64,000 bases of DNA. It comes from Casuarina equisetifolia (Eukaryota > Streptophyta > Magnoliopsida > Fagales > Casuarinaceae). The position numbers and the translations under genes were made by a program. The DNA lies in the NCBI GenBank assembly GCA_028551475.1, contig CM052360.1:26482682-26546681 (forward strand), written 5' to 3'. Below, in pieces: positions 23,840 to 35,939 of the stretch. Position 1 is the stretch's first letter. Each line of letters begins with the position of its first letter. The notes below the pieces were generated by a model, which did not search any database, was not told where the DNA came from, and saw only the letters and a program-made list of their open reading frames with translations.

Positions 23840-26800
23840 ATGGCTTTGCGTGGGATACTCGTGCAGCAACTGCTCCTAAGGGCTTTAATCTTAGCTGCAG
23901 TAGCAGCGCCAGAAACCATCAACTCGAGCTGCAACAGCACATTGTTAGGAACCAAGCTTATATCCTATACCACTTGTTGGGATTCAAACCTGGCTTCGAT
24001 ACCACTACATCTAGAAGATATTTCATGGTTCTACAATTACATAAAAACTCCTGATTGTAATAACAATCATACCCTTTAACTCAATTGTTTTACCAATTCT
24101 TACAATCTTCCTCTTGGAACAATTTAGTGCAACATCCATACACCATAGGAAAGTATAGAAAATCTCTTCAAATATATTAACTACACAACCTTAACCTTTG
24201 GAAAGAGAAAGATTGGAGAAACTCTCTTCAACTTCCATAACTATAGTCTTTGGACAGAGAAAGACTAAGGAAACTCTCTTTCACCACAATCTTTTGAAAG
24301 AGAAAATTGTAAAAACTCTCTTTAGCTTTTATAACCACCATCTTTTTGATAGAGAAAGATTGAACAAAATTCTCTTATAAAACAAGCCCGCATGAACTGT
24401 GTCATCTTGTCTTTTCTTTAAACTATGCCTTTCTTAGGTCATACCTCCTTAAGCACTTCCATTGCAGCCTCTTCTAGGTTACATCTCTCCAAGGCTGTGT
24501 TTCTCTTCAGGCATCCACACATCATCATGGACTTTTTCCATCTAAATGTGTCCTCCACATGAGGCCCTCAATAAAAGTAAAAATCATAGGACTTCCATAA
24601 CAATTGAGATCATTCTTCGAAATCCCTAACGAAGAGTCCATCTCCCATTCAAAATTATTGGTACTTCCTTGGAATCAACCATTGGAGCCTCAATACACCT
24701 CATCTGGATATCGATAAACTTGAAAATCCCAAACTTTTACTTCATCAATTACATCAACATAGGAGCATCATGTCAACATAGGAGTATCGCACGCTCCCCT
24801 TTAAACAACAAGTAATCAATAAAATCAAGAAAGTGCTCCCCCTCAAATATCAATATCTTCATCATTCTCTGTCATCTAATGCCACAACTTAAGCCAAAGA
24901 AACACAACAAATTACCACAAACAATATGATCAAGCTGATCTTCAATCCAATAACTTCAAAAATACTAATCATCTCCAAAATGTTATGTTCTTTAACAAAA
25001 ATCTTCAATTTTGGCTTATAAATGCTCAGATAAAAATAGAGAGACATAGATTTGCACTTTGTAAACCTCAATCCACAACTCCAACAATATATTCCAGTTG
25101 ATCTACATCAATATCATCCAAAATCAAATCAGATTTAGAGAAAGAGAAAATCTCACCTTAAAACACATCAATCTGCTTCTTCAATTGCGTTCGTCACGTT
25201 CGATTCGTCATCTATGGTCCCAATCTTCCACAATCCACGATCACTGGACCACTTGTTAGGTACCAAAGCTTGTATCCTATACCACTTGTTGGGATTCAAA
25301 CCTGGCTCCGATACCACTACATCTAGATATTCCTTGGTTCCACAATTACATAAAAACCCATGATTGTAATGACAATCATACTCTTTAACTCAATTGTTCC
25401 ACCAATCCTAACACACATGTGGATCAGTTTCCATTCCTTATCCATTTGGAACAAGTGAGCACTACACTTTCAACCCTCCAAAACCATACCTGGGCACCGG
25501 TAATGCAGAGGTCCTCAACATATCACACGGTGGTGATCTGCGAGTGGCAACCAATGTGGCCCGTCAGTGCTACAATGAATCCTTCCCTGTTCGTTCCACA
25601 TTCAGATCAGGAAGGTTTCGCGTCTCATCTCTCAGGAATAAGTTGATTGTAGTTGGTTGTAACACTCTTAGTGTTCTGAAAGGCACGGCTGCAGGGAAGA
25701 ATTTCACGATTGGATGCATATCATACTGCGACACTATAAACAGTGTTGTTAATGGTACTTGTAGGGGTGTTGGCTGTTGCAAGTCTTTTCTTCCACCACA
25801 AATTACTTCTTTTGAGTTGTTGGTTGGGAGCCTGGATAACGATTCGGAAGTGCAAAGGTTTAACCCATGTAATTTTGCTTTTGTTGTGGAAGAAGATGCA
25901 TACCAATTTTCCTCCTCACATATTGCAAGTTTACATGACAAGACTGTTCCTACGGTGCTTGATTGGGCAGTCGGAGATAAGACATGTCAAGAAGCTCAGA
26001 AAAATAAATAAGCTACGTGTGTAACTCTAGGAACATTGAATGTTCCTACCCCACCAACACTCCGGGGTATCTTTGCCGTTGCTCCAAAGGTTATGCAGCA
26101 AACCCATACCTCCCCGATAGTTGCCAAGGTAACAATGTATATTTGGTTTATTAAGCTGGTTTTTACTTTTACTTTAAAATCTATATGTAAGGAGATAGTA
26201 ATATATGATAAATTTATTTTTCACCTAAAATTAGCTTATAAAAACTCGAAATATGTTTTATTTTGGAAAAATTCAAATAATATTAGGTCGTGTCAGACAA
26301 CTCACATGATTAAATATAAATATATATGTTTTTTAATGTCTTAGTTTTATAAGTGTGGAATCTAGCCAGTTGACAAAATAAGTTGTCCTGTTATTTGCCT
26401 AGTTTAAGAGACGCAGTTGACAGCTAAACGAGCAAACGAAGTCGTGTTGTGCTATCTTTTCAGTTTTGATGGACTGTACTGTGTGGCAGATATTGATGAG
26501 TGCAAAATCTCGAACCCCTGCGGCGAAAATACATGTAGCAACGTGGAAGGCAGTTTCAGATGTATTTGTCCAGAGCGATACGAGGATGAAGGGAGGAAAA
26601 ATGGAACACTTTGCAGCCGTAAAAGCAGCAACTCTGGGAGCACCGCGATTGAGCTGGGTAAGTAAACAAGAATTGTCAAACAATTTTTTCATGCTACTTC
26701 CTTTTTACAAGGTCCACCCATTTTTTTGCGCTTCTGGATATCAAATAATCATTTAAAAAAAATGTTAAAGGGCGTTTTACAGAAATAGTTAGGAATATGT

Positions 26801-28253
26801 TTGACATTTTATAGGGCTTGTTATGAAATGTTGCAGATAATACAATGTTCTGTACTGCTTGGAAAACAACTAAGCCCATAACTATTTTTTTAAATTTTTT
26901 TGAAACCTGTAGCTTTTGAAAAAGGGATAAAGTTAAGAGTAGTCGTTGGCATTTTTTCCTATTCAAACTTTGTTATAAACCACATTCGAAATATTTCAAT
27001 TGTTCGATCCATGCTTTTATTCCATTCACCAGCTAAGCTACGATTGGAATATTGATTGAGTAAGTTATCTGTAATATATTTGCAATAAACTTTTCAAGAT
27101 ATTCGTGTTATCAAAAACAATGGCATTGACTTTGATCCAAATCTACGTTTAAACATTTGCAGGCATTGCCGGAGGCTTTTTATTACTATTCATTGGAGGC
27201 TTTTGGATTTATTGGGGATTAAAACACAGAAAACTCATCAAGCTCAAGGAAAAATTTTTCCAACAAAATGGTGGTCTAATGCTACAGCAACAACTCTCAA
27301 ACTATGCAGGATCTGAAGAGTCAACAAAAACTTTTGGGGTTGAAGAGCTTAGGAGGGCTACTAAGAACTATGACAAGAGTATGATTCTTGGCCAAGGAGG
27401 TAATGGAACTGTTTATAAAGGAGTATTACCAGGAAGTAAAGTGGTTGCCATAAAGAAATCTAAAGTAGTGGACCATTCCCAAGTTAAGCAATTTGTAAAT
27501 GAGGTACTTTTACTTACCCGAATTAATCATTGGAATGTGGTTAAGCTATTGAGTTGCTGTCTTGAAACTGAAGTCCCTTTACTGGTTTATGAATTCATTT
27601 CAAATGGGACCCTTTTCAAACATATTCATAATCAAAATTGCTCATCTTCTCTTTCATGAGAAAGGCGTTTAAAGATAGCAATTGAAACTTCTAGAGTGTT
27701 GGCATACTTGCACTTTAAAATATCTATGCCAATCATTCACAGAGATGTAAAATCCACTAATATACTTTTAGAGGATAATATGACAGTAAAAGTTGTAGAC
27801 TTTGGAGTTTTAAGGCTAGTTTCTCTTGATAAGACAAAAGTAACTACTTTAGTGTATGGAACTTTCGGGTACTTGGATCCAGAGTATCTCCAAACAGGCC
27901 AATTATCAGAAAAAAGTGATGTTTATAGTTTTGGTGTTGTTTTGGTAGAACTGTTAACAAGTAAGGAAATTATTTTTTTGGATGATACAAGAAGTGATAC
28001 AAATTTTGCCTTTTACTTTGTTTTGTCAATGAAAGAGGATCATTTATTTCATATTCTTGACAATCACATAGTGAATGAGGATAACATTGAGGAATTAAAG
28101 AAAGTTGCCAATCTTACACAAAGATGCTTAAGTGTAAGAGGGGAGAATAGACCCTCTATGAAGGAAGTGGCTATGGAGCTTGAGGGTTTGAGAATTGTGA
28201 AAACGCATACTCAAGGAGAGACTTCTCTCTCTACAGAAGAAGTTGAGCACTGA
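23840..28253 (+). pseudogene. Wall-associated receptor kinase-like (WAKL) gene, disabled
   Basis: Three exons: 23840-26128 (interrupted), 26490-26657, 27163-28253. A hydrophobic signal peptide (MALRGILVQQLLLRALILAA) is followed by a galacturonan-binding GUB_WAK domain (CGSVSIPYPFG, later WAVGDKTCQEAQKN). Exon 2 is one calcium-binding EGF module (DIDECK...NPCG, FRCICP). Exon 3 starts with a membrane segment, then a kinase: [32 protein letters not shown] and GTFGYLDPEY. WAKs bind pectin in the wall and signal inward. Three lesions disable this copy. A miniature LTR element sits within the first codons of the GUB_WAK domain. A one-base loss near 26006 gives a TAA at 26009. A TGA at 27657 replaces the tryptophan usually found in the 'S-W-E-x-R' motif. 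The catalytic residues remain, so the loss looks recent. Confidence 0.9.
23943..25413. mobile_element. Miniature LTR element (TRIM-like) inside the WAK-like gene
   Basis: 1471 bp bounded by direct repeats of about 160 bp (23943-24104 and 25254-25413). The element starts TGTTAGG and ends CCTAACA, and is flanked by a perfect 5-bp target duplication CACAT (23938-23942 and 25414-25418). The inside has no protein-coding capacity, which fits a terminal-repeat retrotransposon in miniature. It holds short imperfect tandem repeats around 24190-24380, built on AGAGAAAGATTG and ACTCTCTT words. The two terminal repeats differ at a dozen or more sites and by small indels, so this is not a very recent insertion. 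Each terminal repeat contains a stretch resembling the 3' half of initiator tRNA-Met. Orientation is uncertain. Confidence 0.8.
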
Positions 28254-29189
28254 CTTACAGAGTCTTTTAGCATTGATGTTGGTGCTGGTTGCTCTTCTAC
28301 CAATAGAACTGTTGCTACATGGTAGTATACGGAGCCACGAATAGAAGTCATTTGATGATGGCAGATAACTAGCTAATCCACGTCATGTGTACCACTTGGA
28401 TGAATAAAAAGTTGTAATTTTGTTGGTTTGAGTATTTGTGTGAACATGTATACCACAATATTTAGTTTCTGTAAGCATATAACTTAAAGTTGTGCTGCTT
28501 GAGGAGTGCTTTTCTCATCTCGCAAACTAATGTTGCGGAAACAACCGAGAACACCTTACAAATAAGGGAATAAGAGTGGTGGTGATGCTACGCAAGTTAA
28601 ATAGAGAACGATTTAAACAAGAACTTAAGTAACTTGAAGTTCACTGAAAAGATAATTAGAATATACTAAAAGGTTAGAAAAATTCTTTTAGAAACATATT
28701 TTTCTGTTAAAGTTACAAATTCAATTCCCTGAAGCTCCAACATTATATTCGCACTAATGCCTTGACTTCGCTTGGTGAAATCCCAACTGGCTAGTTGTGC
28801 GCTGCATTGCTCAAAGTAGTGATGGATTACTATACTTTTAATCCATTTTCCTACGTTGAAATCATCATATTCCTTTGTTGGTTGAGAAGAAGATGGAATG
28901 TTGATTGTACACTTGCCTTTAAGTTTCTTTTTCAAAAACCTAAGATGGCCGGGGTTTACTTTGATTAATGTATTAGTTATTGATAGAACGTTTTTGTTCC
29001 TTTTGTTTTCCCCCAACTTTTCTGTGCATGTGGAAGGTAGCTGAAGAAGTCAAACTATTAAAGGCGAAAACAATGGGTGGAGTCTTATTGAAGATCGGGA
29101 AGCCAGAAGCCGTCATGGACTACCTAAATTATCAAGCCAAAAGACTATAAAAAGCAAAGAAGTGGTCTAAAAGATTATGTCATACTTAC
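28254..29189. other. Gap between the WAK pseudogene and the inverted EGF exon
   Basis: WAK 3' flank and AT-rich DNA. A 116-codon minus-strand open frame lies at 28666-29016, but I recognise no domain and see no splice or duplication support for it. Confidence 0.4.
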
Positions 29190-29345
29190 ACAGGGCAATG
29201 ACGGTACTGGTAGAATAGCTGCCTTTAGGAGCAGCCCATGTTCCATTCGTCTTCTCACTACTTTCATGTCCCTTGGGACAATAACACAGAAAATCCCAGG
29301 AATTTTCAAACTCAATGCATTCTGCTCCAATGACGTCATCAGTAT
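29190..29345 (-). pseudogene. Stray EGF exon of a second WAK-like gene, inverted
   Basis: On the minus strand an acceptor (TTTCAG) precedes 156 bases that align with WAK exon 2 at 26490-26657, in the same phase. They begin D-T-D-D where DIDEC is expected, then FLCYCPKGHES and TNGTWAAPKG, and end at a GTAAGT donor. Several cysteines needed for an EGF fold are missing, including the one in DIDEC. No kinase or GUB_WAK exon is seen beside it. It is a single-exon remnant of a paralogue facing the opposite way. Confidence 0.75.
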
Positions 29346-29399
29346 CTGAAACACAGCACAGCCCATCGCTAGCGACAAGGTAGCAGCACAACCTTATAT

Positions 29400-32300
29400 G
29401 CCTGGTTAGCTAATAACAAGTAACACGTACTATGCGTTAAAACGGTAGGAATATGGCAACTTGGATCAATCAAATGTGGCATATGTTGCACCGAAACACC
29501 TTGAGTTGACGAATCAACGTGAAAGTTCTTTTGAATCTGGCCACTGGAAGATGAGTATAATATTAAGTTAGCGAAAAGTAAGAGACAGAAAAAATAAGAA
29601 TGAACAGAGTGTGTTTAAAGCGTCATTGAGATGTCCTATATGCACAATTTGTGAAGGACTAACTGTAGTAACGTAATGATGTCCCTTAAATAATGAAATT
29701 GGACTTCTATGCTATTATTCCCTAACAAATTAAGATCTTTCTCGCGTGTCATGCCTTTAAACAGAAATTCGACATTAATTTTTTTTTTTGACTTAATCGG
29801 TGTGAAGGGTGTAATACGTTGGATTTCCTTTTTAGTGAATAATCTTGAACCATCTTTTACAATGAGTTTGTTAAGAATCTTTAGTTTGTTTTATTTTATG
29901 AAACGAAACTAAGCCCTCATCTAAACCTCCCACTTCTTACCCTTCCGTCAAGTGCCTCTTTTGGCTTATGAGATTGTAAGAATCGATATCCCTTAGATAA
30001 TACCTCCACTCTAGTCAATCACTGTACAGTCTTCATCGCTAGGGTGTTCAAGTTGCCTCACTACCACTATAATGATGGAACAAAAAAGTCTATTTCTCAC
30101 TTTGATTGAACTTGTAAGGGAACATTAAATACAAACAATGAAAATATTTCAAATCACAAGTAAGAAATTCAAACAATATAATCAATACGAAAGAAGTTTA
30201 TGTGGTAAACTCTCTTAATGTGATGAAGAAAAACCATGGATCAATCTCAAAATCTATCTAAACCTTTACTATATGTTATTTAGACATACAACCTAATCAA
30301 GTTTTTAACTACATTAACATAGTTATCTGTCATTTTAGTAATAATAGAATTTGCAATTTATAATAAAGAATAAACTGAAATTTCAACTTAACTAAGAAAA
30401 ATTAGAAAAATATCACCTAAAAGTTGATCTACTAAAGTATAGCCAAATCATTTAAAATAAAGAACACAACCATTCACAAATTTACTAACAAAAAATAAGC
30501 TCAATCAAATTGCATATTGACCTTCAAAATCAATTTGAATGAATGGTACTAAAGACTTGCTTTTTGTTCTCTCTCTCTCTCTCTCTCTCTCTCCCTCCCG
30601 CCTCCTTTGTAGCTGCACTCATTTTCTCCCAAAACCAGAGAAATCAACAAATTCTTAAAGGACCAAACAAATTCTAATAGCCCAAATTTTACTGGACCAG
30701 CCCAACTTAAAAGTTTAACCTGGTGATTCGACAGCCATTTTCTTGATGCAAGTCCACTTTAGTCTTTTTGTATTACCCTTTTCAAGCGAGATCTGTGTTA
30801 ATTGCGTGGGGATACTTGTTGTGACCGGTCATCATCTATTTGTCCCACCTTTTTTTTTTTCTTTTTTCTTTTACCCTCCTAAAAAAGAAGTTCTGGTGCA
30901 ATTTCTCTCACCCTAAAAGGTAGCAGGAAGTTTAAACATGATAAATTTATAGGGGTAGCTATTAAGATATCTCACTCCTTTTTGTATATCGTTTGATTTT
31001 TGTAAATCGGTTTTATTTGGCTTTTGAATTCATTAGCAAGTATATATAAATATGGAAGAGATGTCAAGATTCATTCAAGGAAAAATTAACAATGCCATAT
31101 TTGTAGTTGCCGTTTCTCTTCTAGTTTCCATTTCTTTGTATTTTCCATTTTGTCTCCAAAGAGTTCTATTGGGTCCCTAAGTGCAACTTAAGAAGGAGTG
31201 AATTAGGTTTCTTGTTTATCTTACCACCTACGTAACTAAATTTCACTAAGCTATCTAATTGCAACATGTGAGATATCAACAATCAAGTAAGGAGTGTTGT
31301 AGGTGAAATAAACTCTTTAAGTGAAATATGCAAATGTATAATTAGTCTTTTTGAGTGTTATGATGTAAGTTATATGAGTACAAATAAGCTATCAAATAAT
31401 AAATTGTAAATGTGCAATATACACAAATTTAAGTGATTGGAAGGACTCTCCAACCCACTTTTTTTGACAACACGTTAAAGGGTTTTGTTATTTTTTAAAT
31501 GATTGAACAAAATATCCAATCCACCTCCTTTGATAATTTATCAAAGGACACAAATTTTGGCAATATCATATAGTTTCTAGAGTTTTTTCAAATATTTTTT
31601 TCCATAAAAGAGAGAATGACAGATTATCATCATCTTGAATATGGTGAAAAATGATAGGAATATTAATATTTATTAATTATTTTGATGATGACAAAAGCAA
31701 AAAATATATTTAAAATTAATTTTTTGATATTAAAATAATTTTTCAAAAAGAAAATTAATACAAGGCCTCATTCTCTGTCATTTTTTTTTTATCAAAAAGT
31801 ATTGTGAATGGCCAAATATTAACATTTGGGAATAAAATCCTATCCTCTTATTTGTGAGCCAAATAATTGTTGTAGTTGATTGTTTGTTGAACCATATCTT
31901 TGTTGGGCTAAGTTTATGTGTCACGGACCCTAGCTACTTCAATCCCAGGCCCAAAGACTTAAAGTGAAATGGTGGGTTTTTCACTTCACCGCGTTGTTTG
32001 AATTCGAATTTGAGCTAAATGTCTACACATTGGCCAGTCTGACACAGCAACGGGCAAAAAGGTGAGCTGTATATTTTGGGGTAAAAGGAAAAGCTAACGT
32101 TGTGGTACTTCTTGCGGAAAAACAGGGCAATAAATATAGGACGTGAAAAAGCTCTCTCTCTCTCAAAAAAGTCTAGTTAGCTTGCATTTCTTGCTCGAAA
32201 TCTTCAAGGGAGGGTCACGGTTTGATCTTTCTAAGCTCCCATAGTTTTTCTTGCTCATACTTTTCTGTATTGGGGTTGTTAATCTCAAAGTTACTATTCA

Positions 32301-33716
32301 TGTTATTGTTTACATCGAAAACTTGCATATTGGGTGATTTTCGAGTTGATTCTTAAAGCCTAATATTTGTGTGCTCCCTGCATGTTATAATCCTTTATAA
32401 ACAATCATGTTGCCTTCTTGCCCAATGATTCTACTTTGGTTGAAGTTGTTAGTGGCTTTTTAAAGTTCTTCTATGCTACAAATTTTTGCCGATTATTTAC
32501 ACTCTCTATACTTTGAAAGTCGTTGCTATAACAATGAGCCACTATTTTGTTAGAATAATTTCTCCTAATGGCAATCTCAAGCAGGCAATTGTTGGGCTCT
32601 TTATAGAGGAGCTTAGCTGCAAAATCAATCATTATTACTAATACGGAAGCCTTGATTCTTGTATGAAAATCGCCCGATTGTTAAGCAAGCACTTTTTAAC
32701 AAAAAAATATATTGATATGATGAAAACAACAAAATTTTAAAGAAGTATTTTTTTGAGAAATTAAATTAATTACATCCTAAACTTGTCTTTTAACATTAAA
32801 ATCTTATGTTCTTAAACAATATACGTATAACAAAGTTTGTAATCAATTTGCTTCATTCACTTTCTTACATGTGTGTCACAAAGTTTTTACCATTAAAAGT
32901 CAAATTATCGATGAGTCATCTTTACTTAATACTCTTGCATCTCTTTGGAAATTTTCATATAACTTTCATTTTCATTTGAAACATTTGCTTACTCCAAATT
33001 CTTTTAGTTTTCAATTTGAAACATTCACCTTTAGTTGACACCATTTTAAACTTAATATTTTGGAAACACCCTTTATTATTCACGTTAACAGAAATTAATT
33101 TTGAAATATAAGTCCTGGGTAATGAACACTGCCTTGTTTGCATTGAAGGAAGATATCGCCACATCATTTTTCCACGTTGTAGCCAAGTCACCAACAATAG
33201 GCTACGTGGCCATGACTTGGCTTTTCAACTCCGTGTCATCCCTGGGAGTGACGCATCCACAGCCACGAAAGGAAAGGTATCAACGGCATTTACCTGCGAT
33301 TTCAATAGCCTTCCACCTCCGGTGACTCCAACGACGCAAGATCCACATTTCCGGCATGTTTGAGTTTATTTCTCGATTAAACTACCGGCAATTGGAATCA
33401 AGAAAACAAAAACAGTAAAAGACATTTCCAATGAATCCTTACTGCTGCACTTTGTGCTCAAATAAGATTTTCCATGTATCTTTTCTCATGCTATGCTATG
33501 CTATGCTATGCTATAACTTGCAATCAACATCCAACAAACCATAAACTCTTTATTGTATAGATTCTAAAACCATGTATTTTATAACTTCTTTACATGGTTT
33601 GAACTCAAGCATATGCTTTTTGGCAGGACAATTGTAAAGAGGCCAAATTGAACATAGATTGAGTATGAAGACCTCCGGTATGGAAATAAGTGAAACGTTT
33701 ATGAGGTTATTGATCT
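29400..33716. other. Gene-poor AT-rich stretch
   Basis: I found no gene. Contents include a (CT)n microsatellite at 30569-30592, a CT run near 32150 and (ATGCT)5 at 33488-33512. A GC-richer patch at 33150-33330 holds two ACGT-core words around a near-inverted repeat (CCACGT...GTAGCC / GGCTACGTGG). Confidence 0.5.
33488..33512. repeat. (ATGCT)5 pentanucleotide microsatellite
   Basis: Five perfect ATGCT units, about 200 bases 3' of the small peptide gene. Confidence 0.95.
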
Positions 33717-33896
33717 TTATCCAGTCGCATTAACTATCTTGCCACAGAAGAGCTGACAGTAGATGTTGTTGAACAAGGCTTGACTCCCGCAATTTTTGTC
33801 ACAAGCGCTGTTCCCGTTTTCTGCATTGGTGTTGATGTTGAATGCCGTAGAAACGATCATGCACATGAGAAGCAACACAAGAAACTTGTTTGCCAT
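33717..33896 (-). CDS. Small secreted four-cysteine peptide (CX3C-X10-CX3C)
   Basis: Minus-strand frame of 59 residues, ATG at 33896-33894 in a good context (GAAATGGC), stop TAA at 33719-33717. Residues 1-18 are a classic signal peptide core (MANKFLVLLLMCMIVSTAF); cleavage near residues 24-26 would leave about 34 residues. The mature part has four cysteines at 32, 36, 47 and 51, spaced CX3C-X10-CX3C. That spacing is the hallmark of plant alpha-hairpinins (helix-loop-helix antimicrobial or protease-inhibitor peptides). Other four-cysteine secreted peptides are possible, so function is inference. A TTTATATT box lies about 75 bases upstream on the minus strand (near 33970). The region further upstream is duplicated. 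Frame, signal peptide and cysteine spacing together make chance unlikely. It is too short for many gene finders. Confidence 0.6.
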   Translation of the reverse strand: MANKFLVLLLMCMIVSTAFNINTNAENGNSACDKNCGSQALFNNIYCQLFCGKIVNATG

Positions 33897-34039
33897 TTCC
33901 CTTGGTTAATCTTTGCCTGCTTTTGCTGTTTGTGTTAGTGCTCCCCGAACACGGGTGTAGGAAGGAAAATATAAAGGGAATTAGAAGTGTTGCAACTTTG
34001 ACAACAACAAAGTTGTAGTTGTGGAGAAGCATAGAATTC

Positions 34040-34400
34040 TCTATTTTGGGTTACTAGACTTTGTCAACTCAAAAGAATTAGTAAACTTTTTAAGTTTTTT
34101 CAACCATAAGAAGCTTTTTCTTCAAAATCCATTCTATTTATGCATAAAGTGAACTATTAGATATCACATTTAATGTTTGTTGGTGTCAAAGGAGCCCTTG
34201 AAGCTTTGGATATCTAACATTGTCAATACTATATTTCATTAGTACTATTTTTACTCGTTTTGATAATTTAAAACACAAAATACGGAACTATAATTTTCTA
34301 TTTTTGAGAGGTAACAATGACTAATCTATTAGAAAGCTAGATGAAATACAAAAGACTAATACTTATGAGAAATAACATTTGAATAATAATTTGTTGATAA
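34040..34400. repeat. Duplicated upstream region of the peptide gene, proximal copy
   Basis: Matches 34640-34980 in the same orientation with moderate divergence; 'CCATTCTATTT' and 'CAAAGGAGCCC(TT)GA' type words recur. It lies on the 5' side of the minus-strand peptide gene. Confidence 0.6.
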
Positions 34401-34639
34401 CATTTGAATAATAGTTTGTTGACTAAATTTATTACTCAAATTATATTGTTTATAAAGATGACACTAAAATAATTAAGTTTTATTAAAAGTTTTCAATCCA
34501 AATCTAACTTGCAAAATAATTAAGTATACAAGTTATAATAACTCTTTTTTATGAATATATAAGTTATATTCATAATATTTTAAGTATACAAGTTTAGGGA
34601 GATTTTTCAGTATTTACAAGATAATTAAGAAACTCTTCA

Positions 34640-34980
34640 TTTTGCATTACTATTTGGTAACCTAGAAGAATTGTTAAACTTTCAAAGTTTATTCAACTAT
34701 AATGATTGATTTTTTTTTTTTTCTAAAAAACCCATTCTATTTGTGCCTAAAGTGAAAACTACTAAACACCACAATCTACATTTGTTGGTGACACAGGAGC
34801 CCCTTGAGCTAAAGATATTTAGTGTTGCCAATATTATGTTGCCCATTTTGGTGACTTAAACACAAAATATGGAATTATAATTTTCTATTTATAAGAGATA
34901 GCAATGGCTAATCTATTAGAAAATTAGACAAAGTACAAAAAAACAATATTTATGAGAAGGAATGTTTGAATAGTAGTTTT
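34640..34980. repeat. Duplicated upstream region of the peptide gene, distal copy
   Basis: Second copy of 34040-34400, about 600 bases further out, with no peptide gene beside it. Confidence 0.6.
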
Positions 34981-35069
34981 TATTTTTTTTGCACCAAATT
35001 AGCTATAGAGTTCTCATGCACTAAAGGTGTTTAAGATTGTGAACAATTATCAACTTGGAAGTTATCTTC

Positions 35070-35200
35070 ACAACAATTTTGTATTAATTAAGCAAATCAA
35101 ATTGTGTTAAATTTTTGGCTCCATTTTTGGAGTTGTGGACGGATTCATTGTGGATGAGGAAGGACCCAAATGTGCCCCAGGTGTCTGCGTAGCCTGTTTT
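35070..35200 (+). pseudogene. Relic of CLC exon 4 start and its acceptor
   Basis: This aligns with 17150-17280 of the CLC gene. The intron words 'TTTTGTATTAATTAAGC' come first, then the exon reading I-F-G-S-I-F-G-V, then a degraded form of the GKEGPMVHTGACIAS motif (here D-E-E-G-P-K). The acceptor AG is changed and similarity stops at a poly-T run near 35198. It is a non-functional fragment of a CLC-c copy. Confidence 0.75.
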
Positions 35201-35939
35201 TTTTTTTTTTTTTTTAATTTTATTTTACCTATTACCTTATACGTGGAGCACTCACCAATGATGTTGCAAGGGACAGCGGCCCGTTCCAGAATGGTGATGC
35301 AAGCCCAATCTCAAACCTGACCCAATTGTGACCCACGCTGCCCCAGTCCACTTTTGCTTCTTTTATATATATATATAACACACTCAATGTTGAATTTAAG
35401 ACCTTTTAATTCTAGACAATACTTGTTTCTAACTAAGTTAGACACTTATCAATGCTTTAAATTTTTAAGTGTTACGTTTTGGGACTCATTGTAGAATATT
35501 TCTCCTACTAAATCTTTATGAGGACCTCTTATGTATAAAAACACAATATTATATATTAAAATATAAACAATGTGAACCTCATATCTATTTTCAATATAAT
35601 TAGTTATTTCATTGTGTGAGATTCATATTGAAATTAATCTAATTCAACTAACAAAGAAATATCATTCTTGAATATATATTTAACTTGATGTTTTAAGTTG
35701 TCATTTCGAATCAATTGTTAAGAGGCCTTCTTTTTTTCTTTTCTTTTTTCTAATGTAAGCAACACAAAATTAGTATAAGTCTTTTTATAAGATTGAGTTT
35801 TTCCCATGCTTATGATATGTTAAAAGCCCAACAGGCCTATGATGATAAACCTTATTATTACAAATGTGATTTTTGCTATTAATTTTATGTGCAACTTTAA
35901 TCAAATTCTTTGAGAGTCAACAACTTTCTTCTTTTCAAA

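Noticed and set aside
25282-25316. tRNA-like sequence resembling initiator tRNA-Met
   Set aside because: Only the 3' half is present and it lies in both terminal repeats of the miniature LTR element; no anticodon or D arm, so it is not a tRNA gene.
28666-29016. 116-codon minus-strand frame between the WAK pseudogene and the inverted EGF exon
   Set aside because: No recognisable domain, start context or homologue in the window; basic, A-rich composition fits chance.
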